A stretch of DNA of 64,000 nucleotides from Pseudomonas sp. HOU2. Lineage in GTDB: Bacteria; Pseudomonadota; Gammaproteobacteria; Pseudomonadales; Pseudomonadaceae. The stretch's first letter is position 1; each line of letters begins with the position of its first letter. A program made the position numbers and the translations under genes. The DNA lies in NCBI RefSeq assembly GCF_040729435.1, contig NZ_CP160398.1, positions 3,348,001 through 3,412,000 on the forward strand, in the 5' to 3' direction. Below, piece by piece: positions 29,048 to 37,940 of the stretch. A model generated the notes under the pieces. It made no database searches, was not told the DNA's origin, and saw only the letters and a list, made by a program, of their open reading frames with translations.

Positions 29048-29599
29048 TTAACCGCCAGTGTTTGCAGCCACCGGAGGATGTCGGGCGGTGATATCGAACA
29101 GCGTGTAGGACAGCGTCAGGTGCTTCACGTCCTTGGGCATGTCGCGGTCAACGATGAAACGCACCGGCATCTCGATCTGCTGACCGGGCTGCAGCACCTG
29201 CTGGGTAAAGCAAAAGCATTCGGTCTTGTGGAAATACGCCGCCGCGTTGCTCGGCGCGATGCTCGGCACAGCTTGCGCACTCATCGGTTTGTCGGTGGGG
29301 TTGCGGGCGATGAAAATCATCTCGTTGACCGCGCCGGGGTTGGCAGTCAGCTCGTCGTGCTTGGGGTAAAACTCCCACGGCATGTCGATGTTGTTGGTCG
29401 AGAGAAACTGCACGCGCACTTGCCGCGAGCTGTCCACCACCTGCTCGCCTTCGTATTGCCCGGCAGTTTTGCCGTTGATGCCGAAGGCCTTGCACATCAC
29501 GTCGTAGATCGGCACCAGGGCGAAGCCGAAGACAAACATTGCCACCACCACGCCGAGCAGGCGGGTGACCAGTTTTTTCAGCGAGATCGAGTCAGCCAT
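29048..29599 (-). CDS. ctaG: Cytochrome c oxidase assembly protein CtaG (Cox11)
   Basis: 183 aa, anchored by one N-terminal TM (~13-33). The periplasmic beta-sandwich delivers copper to the CuB site. The Cox11 copper motif CFCFTQ is present, along with ALVPIYDVMCKAFGI and MPVRFIVD. It lies between coxA and coxC, separated from coxA by a REP-containing gap. Confidence 0.93.
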   Translation of the reverse strand: MADSISLKKLVTRLLGVVVAMFVFGFALVPIYDVMCKAFGINGKTAGQYEGEQVVDSSRQVRVQFLSTNNIDMPWEFYPKHDELTANPGAVNEMIFIARNPTDKPMSAQAVPSIAPSNAAAYFHKTECFCFTQQVLQPGQQIEMPVRFIVDRDMPKDVKHLTLSYTLFDITARHPPVAANTGG

Positions 29600-29602
29600 G
29601 AG

Positions 29603-29758
29603 TCATGCCTCCCTCGAAGGTGCGAGTGAGCCTTTGTGGCGAGGGAGCTTGCTCCCGCTGGGTTGCGCAGCAGCCCCAAAGATTTTTTGGGCGCTGCGCA
29701 CCCCAGCGGGAGCAAGCTCCCTCGCCACAGGGGTCGCGTTAACAGTGGAGCGTTTCAT
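29603..29758 (-). CDS. Doubtful 51-codon ORF coupled to the coxA stop and running through a REP
   Basis: Starts with an ATG that overlaps the coxA stop (ATGA) and ends just before ctaG. Most of it is the REP element read in frame, so it is unlikely to encode a conserved protein; there is no TM segment. Small membrane proteins occur at this place in some other cox operons, so a decayed gene is possible. Listed only because of the coupling arrangement. Confidence 0.2.
   Translation of the reverse strand: MKRSTVNATPVARELAPAGVRSAQKIFGAAAQPSGSKLPRHKGSLAPSREA
29636..29728. repeat. REP inverted-repeat pair inside the cox operon
   Basis: GTGGCGAGGGAGCTTGCTCC... and its complement ...GGAGCAAGCTCCCTCGCCAC, with a middle of GCGCAGC/GCTGCGC type. 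Unlike most copies here, it lies between two co-oriented genes (coxA and ctaG), where it may modulate mRNA stability. Confidence 0.85.
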
Positions 29759-31341
29759 TTCACTTCCGGCGGCGTGGTGAAGGTGTGATACGGCGCCGGT
29801 GACGGCACGCTCCACTCCAGACCTTCGGCGCCATCCCACGGTTTGGCCGGGGCTGGCGGGCCGCCGCGAATGGTCTTGATCACGATGAACAGGAAGAAGA
29901 TTTGCGTGGCGCCGAACATGAACGCGCCGATCGACGAGACCATGTTGAAATCGGCGAACTGCAGGTTGTAGTCCGGGATCCGTCGCGGCATCCCCGCCAG
30001 CCCTACAAAGTGCATCGGGAAGAAGGTCAGGTTCATGCCGACGAACGACAGCCAGAAGTGCAGCTTGCCGAGGGTTTCGTCGTACATGTGCCCGGTCCAC
30101 TTCGGCAGCCAGTAATAGGCCGAGGCGAAGATCCCGAAGATCGCCCCCGGCACCAGTACGTAGTGGAAGTGCGCGACCACGAAGTAGGTGTCCTGGTACT
30201 GGAAGTCCGCCGGGGCGATGGCCAGCATCAGCCCGGAAAAGCCGCCGATCGAGAACAGGATCACGAACGCCACGGCAAACAGCATCGGCGTCTCGAAGGT
30301 CAGCGAGCCTTGCCACATGGTGCTGGCCCAGTTGAACACTTTCACCCCGGTCGGCACGGCGATGAGCATGGTCGCGTACATGAAGAACAGCTCGCCCACC
30401 AGCGGGATGCCGACCACGAACATGTGGTGCGCCCAGACGATGAACGACAGGAACGCGATGCTCGCCGTGGCGTAGACCATCGAGGTGTAGCCGAACAGCG
30501 GCTTGCGCGAGAAGGTCGGGATGATCTGGCTGACGGCGCCGAAGGCCGGCAGGATCATGATGTACACCTCGGGGTGGCCGAAGAACCAGAACACGTGCTG
30601 GAACAGCACCGGGTCACCGCCACCGGCGGCGCTGAAGAAACTGGTGCCGAAGTGGATGTCCATCAGCATCATCGTCACGCACCCGGCCAGCACCGGCATC
30701 ACCGCGATCAGCAGGAACGCGGTGATCAGCCAGGTCCAGACGAACAGCGGCATTTTCATCAGGGTCATGCCGGGAGCGCGCAGGTTGAGGATGGTGGCGA
30801 TCACGTTGATCGCGCCCATGATCGAACTGATCCCCATCAAGTGGATGGCGAAGATGAAGTAGGTAACGCTTTCCGGCGCGTAGGTGGTGGACAGCGGGGC
30901 GTAGAACGTCCAGCCGAAGTTCGGCCCGCCACCGGCGGTGAACAGGGTCGAGACCAGCAGCAGGAACGCCGCCGGCAGCAACCAGAAGCTGAAGTTGTTC
31001 ATCCGTGGCAGGGCCATGTCCGGCGCGCCAATCATCAGCGGGATCATCCAGTTGGCGAGGCCGACGAACGCCGGCATCACCGCACCGAAGACCATCACCA
31101 GGCCGTGCATGGTGGTCATCTGGTTGAAAAACGCCGGCTCGACGATCTGCAGCCCGGGCTGAAACAGCTCGGCGCGGATCACCATGGCGAACGTGCCGCC
31201 GAGCAGGAACATGCAGAACGCAAACCACAGGTACAGCGTGCCGATGTCCTTGTGGTTGGTGGTCAGCACCCAGCGCATCAGGCCTTTGGCGGGGCCGTGG
31301 GCGTGGTCGGCATGACCGTGGTCATCGATTACAGCGCTCAT
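29755..31341 (-). CDS. coxA: Cytochrome c oxidase subunit I
   Basis: 528 aa heme-copper oxidase subunit with 12 predicted TM helices. It reduces O2 and pumps protons. Signatures: MTTMHGLVMVF (heme a ligand region), WFFGHPEVYIMILPAFG (CuB His and cross-linked Tyr), WAHHMFVVG (CuB His pair), VVAHFHYVLVPG (heme ligands). The His-rich start (DDHGHADHAHG) is cytoplasmic. 82 bases after coxB. Confidence 0.97.
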   Translation of the reverse strand: MSAVIDDHGHADHAHGPAKGLMRWVLTTNHKDIGTLYLWFAFCMFLLGGTFAMVIRAELFQPGLQIVEPAFFNQMTTMHGLVMVFGAVMPAFVGLANWMIPLMIGAPDMALPRMNNFSFWLLPAAFLLLVSTLFTAGGGPNFGWTFYAPLSTTYAPESVTYFIFAIHLMGISSIMGAINVIATILNLRAPGMTLMKMPLFVWTWLITAFLLIAVMPVLAGCVTMMLMDIHFGTSFFSAAGGGDPVLFQHVFWFFGHPEVYIMILPAFGAVSQIIPTFSRKPLFGYTSMVYATASIAFLSFIVWAHHMFVVGIPLVGELFFMYATMLIAVPTGVKVFNWASTMWQGSLTFETPMLFAVAFVILFSIGGFSGLMLAIAPADFQYQDTYFVVAHFHYVLVPGAIFGIFASAYYWLPKWTGHMYDETLGKLHFWLSFVGMNLTFFPMHFVGLAGMPRRIPDYNLQFADFNMVSSIGAFMFGATQIFFLFIVIKTIRGGPPAPAKPWDGAEGLEWSVPSPAPYHTFTTPPEVK

Positions 31342-31423
31342 GGCCGGTCTCCTTTACGTGAGTGGACGGGGCTGGCCGGGGCGCGGTGCCCCGGCCGGTT
31401 CACGAAGTACGCGATGGACCGGC

Positions 31424-32551
31424 TCATTTGCTTTCCGCCTGTTTGAGCTCCAGCACTTCTTTTGGCGTGACCATGTCGCCCTTGTTGTTGCCCCAGGCGT
31501 TACGTTCGTAGGTCACGACCGCTGCGATATCGACTTCCGACAACTGCTTGCCGAACGCCGCCATGGCGGTGCCGGGCTTGCCGAAATACACGCGATGCAG
31601 GTGATCGGCTTTCGGCCCGGTGGCAATCGGCGAGCCTTTGAGCGCCGGGAACATCGGCGGCAGGCCCTGGCCTTCAGCCTGGTGACAGGCCACGCAGGTG
31701 GTGTGATAGATCTTGTCGCCGCGCTCTTTAAGCTCGTCGAGGGTCCATTCCTTGCTGGTCAGCTCCTTGAGCTGCGCGGCTTCGGCTTTGCGGTCGGCAA
31801 GCCATTTGTCGTAGTCGGCCTTCTCTTTGACGTCGACCACGATCGGCATGAAGCCGTGATCCTTGCCGCACAACTCGGCGCACTGGCCACGGTAAAGGCC
31901 GGGCTTGTCGATGCGGGTCCAGGCTTCGTTGACGAATCCCGGGATCGCATCGCGCTTGACCGCGAAGGCCGGCACCCACCACGAGTGGATAACGTCGGCG
32001 GAGGTCACGAGGAAGCGCACCTTGGCGCCGACCGGCAGCACCAGCGGCTTGTCGACTTCGAGCAGGTAGTGCTCGCCCTTGGCTTCCTTGTTGTGGATCT
32101 GTTCGGCGGGGGTGGCCAGGTTGCTGAAGAACTCGACATCCTGACCCAGGTATTTGTAGTGCCACTTCCACTGATAACCGGTGATCTGGATATCGATATC
32201 CGGCTCACTGGTGTCGTACATGCGGATCAGGGTAGCGGTCGCCGGGACAGCCATCGCCACCAGGATCAGCAGCGGCACGACGGTCCAGAGAATCTCGACG
32301 GTGGTGCTTTCGTGGAATTTTGCGGCGACCTGCCCGGTCGAGCGGCGATGCACGATCATCGACCAGAACATGGCGCCGAAGACGATGATCCCGATCACCA
32401 CACAGATCCAGAAAATGGTCATGTGCAGGTCGAATACTGCGTGACTGATTTCAGTCGCTCCAGGCGCCATATTCACAGTCCAGGCCGCATGGGCCGGGCT
32501 GAAAATCGACCACAACAGGAGGCCCATCCAGACGTGTGGATGTCGCATCAT
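31424..32551 (-). CDS. coxB: Cytochrome c oxidase subunit II with fused cytochrome c domain (caa3 type)
   Basis: 375 aa. Signal/first hydrophobic segment, two TM hairpin helices (~40-110), a cupredoxin domain with the CuA site GQCAELCGKDHGFM (~220-232), and a C-terminal cytochrome c domain (~270-360) with CVACH. The covalent heme marks it as caa3-type, taking electrons from cytochrome c pools such as c4/c5. First gene of the cox operon; AAGGGG precedes the start. Confidence 0.96.
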   Translation of the reverse strand: MMRHPHVWMGLLLWSIFSPAHAAWTVNMAPGATEISHAVFDLHMTIFWICVVIGIIVFGAMFWSMIVHRRSTGQVAAKFHESTTVEILWTVVPLLILVAMAVPATATLIRMYDTSEPDIDIQITGYQWKWHYKYLGQDVEFFSNLATPAEQIHNKEAKGEHYLLEVDKPLVLPVGAKVRFLVTSADVIHSWWVPAFAVKRDAIPGFVNEAWTRIDKPGLYRGQCAELCGKDHGFMPIVVDVKEKADYDKWLADRKAEAAQLKELTSKEWTLDELKERGDKIYHTTCVACHQAEGQGLPPMFPALKGSPIATGPKADHLHRVYFGKPGTAMAAFGKQLSEVDIAAVVTYERNAWGNNKGDMVTPKEVLELKQAESK

Positions 32552-32921
32552 TGCGGGTTCCCCTTATCGTTCTTGTTATCCCGTAGGCGCAACGCCTTCG
32601 GCAAGGGAGCGGCTGCATCAGACTACGAACTTGAATCGCCGGGCCTTGCTGCGTGGGCAGTCGGGCGTCATCAGCTAACTCCATTCAATGGCGAGTATAG
32701 ACAGCCATCGGGAATTGCAATGTCGACGCGTAAATCATCTGAAACAGCCGGGGCTTGCGCTCAAGGGTGCGAATGGAGAAGGATGCAGACGAGTGGCGGC
32801 AAACTGATATAACGCAGGTGTATCAAGGATGAAATAATTATGACAAATGCGTCTTAGCATTTTTCGTAAGCCAGCTAAGTTATGTCTTCCCTATTTCATT
32901 GCCTTGTTTCCTGGAGTTTTC
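32552..32921. other. Intergenic region between divergent coxB and a hypothetical gene
   Basis: 370 bases with no convincing gene, terminator or repeat. It must carry the coxB promoter (minus) and the promoter of the gene at 32922 (plus). The right third is A+T-richer (ATGAAATAATTATGACAAAT), a likely place for the plus promoter. I could not assign a specific operator. Confidence 0.6.
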
Positions 32922-33554
32922 ATGAACACCGCCGCATTGCGCGAGCAGATCCAAAAAGCCCGACAAACCGAAAACGAAACCGGACGGCTCAAGCGTCAGC
33001 TGGAAGCCAAACTGCCTCATCTGCATTCGGCGATCCAGTTGCCAGACGCCAACCGCGAAGAAGCGTTGACCAGTTTCGTCACCGCCTACATCGATGAAGT
33101 ACCAGACATGCTGGACGCAGCCAATGAAGTTGCCAGGGAAGCGGGAATCGAGTCGCAGATCAAACCGGTGCTGAAAATCGCCGAGCAATACTTTCTCCAG
33201 CCGCCGGTCGGCCTGGACAGCCTGCTCGACGAAGCCTATCTGGCGCACCGCTTTGTTGAAGAGGTCAACGACCTGTACATCAAGCACCTCGGCCAGCCAC
33301 TGATCCCCTTGGACATGACGGTCGCCAATCTGATTGCTCACCAATTGCTCGGTGAGGAATTTGCCAATCAACTGGACGAAGTGGTTCATCACACTATCGA
33401 CGAGATGCTCGACGACGAGAGTTTTGCGCTGGAATCGGTAGAGGCCTACCGCGACAAACTCAGCAGCCCGGATACCGGTGCGGCGTGGAAACGATGGCCG
33501 TGCATGGGCCGTCGCCTCGGCGTGGGCCTGGAGCTCGACCAGCCCGCCGCGTAA
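32922..33554 (+). CDS. Conserved hypothetical protein (PA0104-like position)
   Basis: 210 aa, cytoplasmic, no TM or signal peptide. The start (~3-35) is Gln/Lys/Glu-rich and probably coiled-coil (LREQIQKARQTENETGRLKR). The body is acidic and helical (LDSLLDEAYLAHRFVEEVND), and the last ~25 residues become basic. GGAG lies well placed before the ATG. Function not recognised. Gene order beside the cox cluster and SulP gene matches PA0104 as I remember it. Confidence 0.75.
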   Translation: MNTAALREQIQKARQTENETGRLKRQLEAKLPHLHSAIQLPDANREEALTSFVTAYIDEVPDMLDAANEVAREAGIESQIKPVLKIAEQYFLQPPVGLDSLLDEAYLAHRFVEEVNDLYIKHLGQPLIPLDMTVANLIAHQLLGEEFANQLDEVVHHTIDEMLDDESFALESVEAYRDKLSSPDTGAAWKRWPCMGRRLGVGLELDQPAA

Positions 33555-33563
33555 TCCGCGTTC

Positions 33564-33677
33564 CACACAAATACCTGTGGGAGCTGGCTTGCCAGCGATA
33601 GCGGTGGATCAGTCGACATTTTCAGTGACTGAAAGACCGCCATCGCTGGCAAGCCAGCTCCCACAGGGTTTATTTGT
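33564..33677. repeat. REP inverted repeat (gggagctggcttgccagcga family)
   Basis: CTGTGGGAGCTGGCTTGCCA... and TGGCAAGCCAGCTCCCACAG with outer CACAAATA/TATTTGTG arms. It sits between the convergent hypothetical gene and the SulP gene. A second copy is at 47151-47233. Confidence 0.85.
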
Positions 33678-33688
33678 GTATGAGGGAT

Positions 33689-35215
33689 TTAGCCAGCCGC
33701 ACCGATCCCGGTATTAGTCCGAACCCGCCCCTCAAGCCGTCGCTTCAACCCGCGCGACTCAATCAACAGCTTCGACCCCTTCGCCGCATTTGCCCGGCCC
33801 CACTCCTCCAGCAACTCCAGACACGAATGGTCGATGTAGCTCAGGTTATTGAGCGGCACATGCACCGTTGTGCCCGCTGGAATGCTGCCCAGCACCTGGG
33901 TCAGTGCCGGCACCTTGAGAAAGGTCGCCGCACCCACCAGACGCAACTCCATCTCGCCGTCCTGCGGCAGGTCGATCAGGCTGATCTTCAAACGCGAAGC
34001 CTTGAGCGCCAGTTTCAACATCGTCAGACCGAAACCGATCAGCACGCCGGTCAGCAGGTCGGTGAAGATGATTGCCAGCGCCGTGGCGGCGTAGGTGAAC
34101 ATCGGCATCCGCCCGTAACGGCCCAGACCGCGAAAGGCTTTCAAGTCCACCAGTTTGAACCCGGTATACACCAGCACTCCCGCCAGACTCGCCACCGGAA
34201 TGCTTTGCAGCACGCTCGACAGCAACAGCACGAACGCCAGCAGCCACAGACCATGGAAAATCGTCGAATAACGGGTGGTCGCGCCGGCCTGGACGTTGGC
34301 CGAACTGCGCACGATCACCCCGGTCATCGGCAGCGCACCGACCAGACCGCAGAGCATGTTGCCGACGCCTTGTGCCGACAGCTCACGGTCGAAATCCGAG
34401 CGCACGCCGCTGTGCATGCGATCCACCGCTGCGGCGGACAACAACGTTTCGGCGCTGGCGATAAACGCCACCGCGAATGCCGCGATCAGCAGGGTTGGAT
34501 CAGCGAGGCTGAGCAGATCCGCCGGTTTCAGCCAGTCGATGGCCTCGGCCAGATTCTCCGGCACCTCGACCCGTTTCACCTGCAATGCCAGCAGCAGACT
34601 GGCGCCCGTGGCCAGGCCGACACCGAGCAGCGCACCGGGAATGAAGCGTAGCGAATGCGGGCGAAATTTCTCCCACAGCCACATCACCGCAATGGTCGCC
34701 AGCCCGAGCAAGCCGGCCTGCCAGCCGAACGACGGCAAGGCTTGCGCTACCGCCCCGGGGAACGCCGTGAGGTTATCCAGCCCGGACGGTTGTGGCTTGG
34801 CATCAAGCATCACATGCACTTGCGAGAGCACGATCAGCACACCGATTCCGGCGAGCATGCCGTAGACCACTGCTGGGGCCGTCACTCGAAACCAGCAACC
34901 GAGCTTGAGGCGCCCGGCCACCAGTTGCAGGAACCCGGCGAGCAACAGAATCGGCCCGAGCATCTCGATCCCGTGCTGGCGCACCAACTCGAACACCAAC
35001 ACCGCCAGCCCCGCCGCCGGGCCGCTGACCTGCAACGGCGAACCCGCCAGCCAACCCACCACCAGGCCACCGATGATCCCGGTAATCAGGCCCTTGGCTG
35101 GCGGCAACCCTGACGCAATCGCGATGCCCATGCACAGCGGCAGCGCGACCAGAAACACCACCACCGAAGCCAGCAGCTCCCGTGGCAACACCGCTTTCAA
35201 TTGAGCAGCACGCAT
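33689..35215 (-). CDS. SulP family anion transporter (likely bicarbonate) with STAS domain
   Basis: 508 aa from the ATG preceded by GGGAGAG; an upstream in-frame start lacks support. About 11-14 hydrophobic segments with SulP marks (LPLCMGIAIASGLPPAKGLITGIIGG, read in pieces; GALPMTGVIVRSSANVQAGA). A C-terminal STAS domain (~400-495) ends in HSCLELLEEWGR. SulP proteins carry sulfate, bicarbonate or other anions. The beta-carbonic anhydrase gene 90 bases upstream on the same strand suggests bicarbonate (inference). Confidence 0.88.
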   Translation of the reverse strand: MRAAQLKAVLPRELLASVVVFLVALPLCMGIAIASGLPPAKGLITGIIGGLVVGWLAGSPLQVSGPAAGLAVLVFELVRQHGIEMLGPILLLAGFLQLVAGRLKLGCWFRVTAPAVVYGMLAGIGVLIVLSQVHVMLDAKPQPSGLDNLTAFPGAVAQALPSFGWQAGLLGLATIAVMWLWEKFRPHSLRFIPGALLGVGLATGASLLLALQVKRVEVPENLAEAIDWLKPADLLSLADPTLLIAAFAVAFIASAETLLSAAAVDRMHSGVRSDFDRELSAQGVGNMLCGLVGALPMTGVIVRSSANVQAGATTRYSTIFHGLWLLAFVLLLSSVLQSIPVASLAGVLVYTGFKLVDLKAFRGLGRYGRMPMFTYAATALAIIFTDLLTGVLIGFGLTMLKLALKASRLKISLIDLPQDGEMELRLVGAATFLKVPALTQVLGSIPAGTTVHVPLNNLSYIDHSCLELLEEWGRANAAKGSKLLIESRGLKRRLEGRVRTNTGIGAAG

Positions 35216-35305
35216 GGTGACTCTCCCGAAGCTTTCTTCAGGCATGGCTTCGCCGAACCGCTGAAACAGCGGTCGGCATCAAACCACACAGATTTTTAGG
35301 AGGAT

Positions 35306-36037
35306 TTAGAAGCGCGCTTTGGGCGTCGCCACCGGAATCGGATGGCTGCCGTCGAGCGGCAGGAAGCGTCCCTGATCCGCGTCGTAAGCTTTGATTTCGC
35401 TGGTTTCGATGTTGTAGACCCAGCCATGGATGAACAGTTGACCGTTCGCCATGCGTGAGGCTACCGAAGGATGGGTACGCAAGTGCTGCAATTGGGCTAT
35501 GACGTTTTCCTCGGTGAGGATCGGCATGCTCTCTTTTTCGTCGGTGCAGTTGCAGTTTTCGTGCACCATGGTTTTTGCCACTTCGGCGTGGCGCAACCAG
35601 GCTTTGACCGTTGGCATTTTTTCCAGGCTTTCCGGATTGAGCACTGCGCGCATGGCGCCGCAATCGGAATGGCCGCAGATGATGATGTGTTGCACGCCCA
35701 GCGCCAACACCGCGTATTCGATGGCAGTGGAAACGCCGCCGTTCATCTGGCCGTAAGGCGGCACGACGTTGCCGACGTTACGGGTCACGAACAGATCGCC
35801 CGGCGAGCTCTGGGTGATCAGTTCGGGCACGATGCGCGAGTCGGCACAGGTGATGAACATCGCCCGTGGCGATTGCGCCGTGGCGAGTTTCTTGAAGAGT
35901 TCTTCCTGCTGCGGGAAGACCTCATGATGAAAATGCAAAAAGCCGTCAACGATCGTACGCAACGCTGCATCGGCGGATTCCGCCCCAGGGACGGCTTGCG
36001 CCGACGCAGCCAACGGCTGTTTATCCTTGTCACTCAT
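35306..36037 (-). CDS. Beta-class carbonic anhydrase
   Basis: 243 aa zinc enzyme interconverting CO2 and bicarbonate. Zinc ligands are seen as Cys64 (CADSR, with the Asp66/Arg68 dyad), His123 and Cys126 (GHSDCGAM). The first ~20 residues look disordered. No signal peptide, so cytoplasmic. Probably co-transcribed with the SulP gene downstream; the pair resembles known or proposed bicarbonate-handling pairs. Confidence 0.93.
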   Translation of the reverse strand: MSDKDKQPLAASAQAVPGAESADAALRTIVDGFLHFHHEVFPQQEELFKKLATAQSPRAMFITCADSRIVPELITQSSPGDLFVTRNVGNVVPPYGQMNGGVSTAIEYAVLALGVQHIIICGHSDCGAMRAVLNPESLEKMPTVKAWLRHAEVAKTMVHENCNCTDEKESMPILTEENVIAQLQHLRTHPSVASRMANGQLFIHGWVYNIETSEIKAYDADQGRFLPLDGSHPIPVATPKARF

Positions 36038-36273
36038 GATTCATCCTCTTTGGCGGATTCGGGGAGTCGTTCCCGTGTGTTCCGGTATGAAGCCAGTGGC
36101 TGTTTAAAACATCCGGGCCATCCCGACCCGTCAGTCACTCGATGAACAAGGTAGCCGCCGAAACTTAACTCAAACTGAATCGAGCGCTCTAGAACGTGTG
36201 TTCCAGGTCACAAAAACGTGACTGGCGTATTTCAACGGAAGGATTCTGACCCTCAACCATAAACTGATTGTCG

Positions 36274-37332
36274 CTAAATCAACGACATCTGGCGACCCGG
36301 TGGACAGAAGGCAGTGCAGTCCAGGTTATAGCCCTCGCGATGGTTGAGGCCGAGCCGTTTGATCGCTTTGGCAAAGCGTTGCGCCAGCAGGTCGGCGAAT
36401 GGCCCTTCGCCGCGCATCCGCGCACCGAAACGGCTGTCGTAAAGCTCGCCGCCACGGCTCTGGCGGATCAGGCTCAGGACATGGGCCGCGCGCTGCGGAT
36501 AGTGCGCTTGCAGCCACTCTTCGAACAGCGGCGCCACCTCCAGTGGCAGGCGCAGCATCATGTACGCGGCACTCTGTGCTCCAGCCGCGTGGGCCTCGTT
36601 CAGCAGGCTCTCGATTTCACTGTCGTTGATCATCGGAATCATCGGCGAACACAGCACCCCCACGGGAATGCCTGCTTCGCGCATCACCCGGATCGCCCGC
36701 AGCCGTGCTTTCGGGGCAGCGGCTCGCGGTTCGAGGATGCGTTTGAGTTCATCGTCCAGCGTGGTCAGGCTGATCATCACCGCCACCAGCCGTTGCTGTG
36801 CCAGTTCGGTGAGCAGGTCAAGGTCGCGCAAAATCAGCGAGCCTTTCGTGACGATGGTCACCGGGTGCCGATAGCGCAGCAATACTTCAAGGGTCTGGCG
36901 GGTGATCCGGTGTTCACGTTCGATGGGCTGGTACGGGTCAGTGTTGGAGCCAAGGTTGATCGGCGCGCACTGATAACCTTTTTTCCCAAGCTGTTCTTCC
37001 AGTACCTGGGCGGCGTTGGTCTTGGCGATCAGCCGGGTTTCGAAATCCAGCCCCGGCGACATGTCCCAATAAGCGTGGCTCGGTCGCGCATAGCAATAGA
37101 TGCAGCCGTGCTCGCAGCCGCGATAGGGATTGATCGAGCGATCGAAGGGCAGATCCGGCGAGGTGTTGCGGGTGATGATGGTTTTTGCGGTCTCGATCAT
37201 CACTTCAGTGTTCTGCGTCTCGGGCACTTCCTGATACCAGCCGTCGTCCTCGGCCACCGAACGGTTCGGCGCGAAACGGTTGTGCGGGTTGGTCGCAGTG
37301 CCGCGACCGCGAGGAGGCAAGGGCGTGTGCAT
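36274..37332 (-). CDS. PA0069 family radical SAM protein
   Basis: 352 aa, radical SAM enzyme related to the SplB/Rv2578c group. The 4Fe-4S motif is CEHGCIYC (Cys73, Cys77, Cys80). Later motifs are INLGSNTDPYQPIE and TIVTKGSLILRDLDLL, typical of this family. The substrate is unknown. I start at the ATG preceded by AGGA; the frame is open upstream, but across the operator. A LexA-type box sits 18 bases before the start (37350-37365), and PA0069 is in the LexA regulon of P. aeruginosa to my memory, so an SOS-linked DNA-damage role is plausible. Confidence 0.88.
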   Translation of the reverse strand: MHTPLPPRGRGTATNPHNRFAPNRSVAEDDGWYQEVPETQNTEVMIETAKTIITRNTSPDLPFDRSINPYRGCEHGCIYCYARPSHAYWDMSPGLDFETRLIAKTNAAQVLEEQLGKKGYQCAPINLGSNTDPYQPIEREHRITRQTLEVLLRYRHPVTIVTKGSLILRDLDLLTELAQQRLVAVMISLTTLDDELKRILEPRAAAPKARLRAIRVMREAGIPVGVLCSPMIPMINDSEIESLLNEAHAAGAQSAAYMMLRLPLEVAPLFEEWLQAHYPQRAAHVLSLIRQSRGGELYDSRFGARMRGEGPFADLLAQRFAKAIKRLGLNHREGYNLDCTAFCPPGRQMSLI

Positions 37333-37349
37333 CGCAAAGGTCCTGATGA

Positions 37350-37365
37350 CTGTATGTGCGTACAG
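37350..37365 (-). promoter_or_regulatory. LexA (SOS) box of the radical SAM gene
   Basis: CTGTATGTGCGTACAG matches the gammaproteobacterial LexA pattern CTGTATAT-N4-ATACAG closely in both half-sites (CTGTA/TACAG). On the minus strand a GATACT hexamer overlaps its upstream edge and could be the -10. Confidence 0.8.
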
Positions 37366-37554
37366 TATCGCTGGCGCGAGCAAACAGCCAGTGCCGTTCG
37401 GCGATTCGGGATATGTGAAAAGGGTATCCGGTTTATTGACTACTCCTTTTATTGCAACCCGGAGACACATGTTTCAAGTAGCAGTACAACTTGCAATGTC
37501 GCTAGTATTCGCCGTGTTGCACTTCTGCTAATCAATGTTTAAAAGGAATTAAAT

Positions 37555-37857
37555 GTGTCTAACTTTAACCATCGCGGCATCTTTCTACAGAAACTTGGTC
37601 CGACTCCGGTTGACCCGGATGAAGTACTGGTGTCCATGCAGTTCGCGCTGAAGCAATCCGGATGGGATGCAGAGAACGCTGTGCCTACCGACTCCCTGCT
37701 GGATTCGCGGATTATCATTGCGTCGTCCTATGACGGGGGCAAAACCTTCGACGTGCGCAATGACAATGATGTCGATGGTGACGGTGATATCGATGCAGAT
37801 GACAAGGCCAAGTTGCTGGCGCTGGCCAAGGCTTATGTAAGTATCGTTAATCCATAA
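37555..37857 (+). CDS. Small acidic EF-hand protein 1
   Basis: 100 aa, no signal peptide or TM. Residues 72-83 form a canonical EF-hand calcium loop: Asp at loop positions 1, 3 and 5, Gly at 6, Ile at 8, Asp at 9 and Asp at 12 (DVDGDGDIDADD). A helix KAKLLALAKAYV follows. The start is GTG with AAGGA nine bases upstream; an overlapping ATG two bases earlier is out of frame. The C-terminal third is clearly related to the protein at 38320. Local DNA is A+T-richer than neighbouring genes. A perfect terminator follows. Function unknown. Confidence 0.7.
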   Translation: MSNFNHRGIFLQKLGPTPVDPDEVLVSMQFALKQSGWDAENAVPTDSLLDSRIIIASSYDGGKTFDVRNDNDVDGDGDIDADDKAKLLALAKAYVSIVNP

Positions 37858-37877
37858 GCTTACGACTATAAATGCAA

Positions 37878-37913
37878 AAAGCCCTGCATGATTCACGCAT
37901 GCAGGGTTTTTTT
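37878..37913 (+). terminator. Terminator of EF-hand gene 1
   Basis: CCCTGCATG-ATTCACG-CATGCAGGG followed by TTTTTTT, with AAAAAG in front. The stem is a perfect 9 bp and can act in both directions, best on the plus strand. Confidence 0.92.
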
Positions 37914-37940
37914 CGGACAGTGTTTCGTCGATACCGTAGT

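Noticed and set aside
29902..31446. Long open frame antisense to coxA
   Set aside because: Translation is His/Arg/Glu/Asp-rich nonsense opposite a well-defined oxidase subunit.
32800..32900. Fur box in the A+T-rich part of the coxB upstream gap
   Set aside because: Only partial resemblance to GATAATGATAATCATTATC, without dyad symmetry.
36200..36225. Terminator for the radical SAM gene (GTCAC...GTGAC)
   Set aside because: Five-base stem with the T-run inside the loop rather than after the stem.
37553..37600. ATG at 37553 as start of the first EF-hand gene
   Set aside because: It is out of frame with the conserved EF-hand reading frame; the GTG at 37555 is in frame and has a good Shine-Dalgarno.
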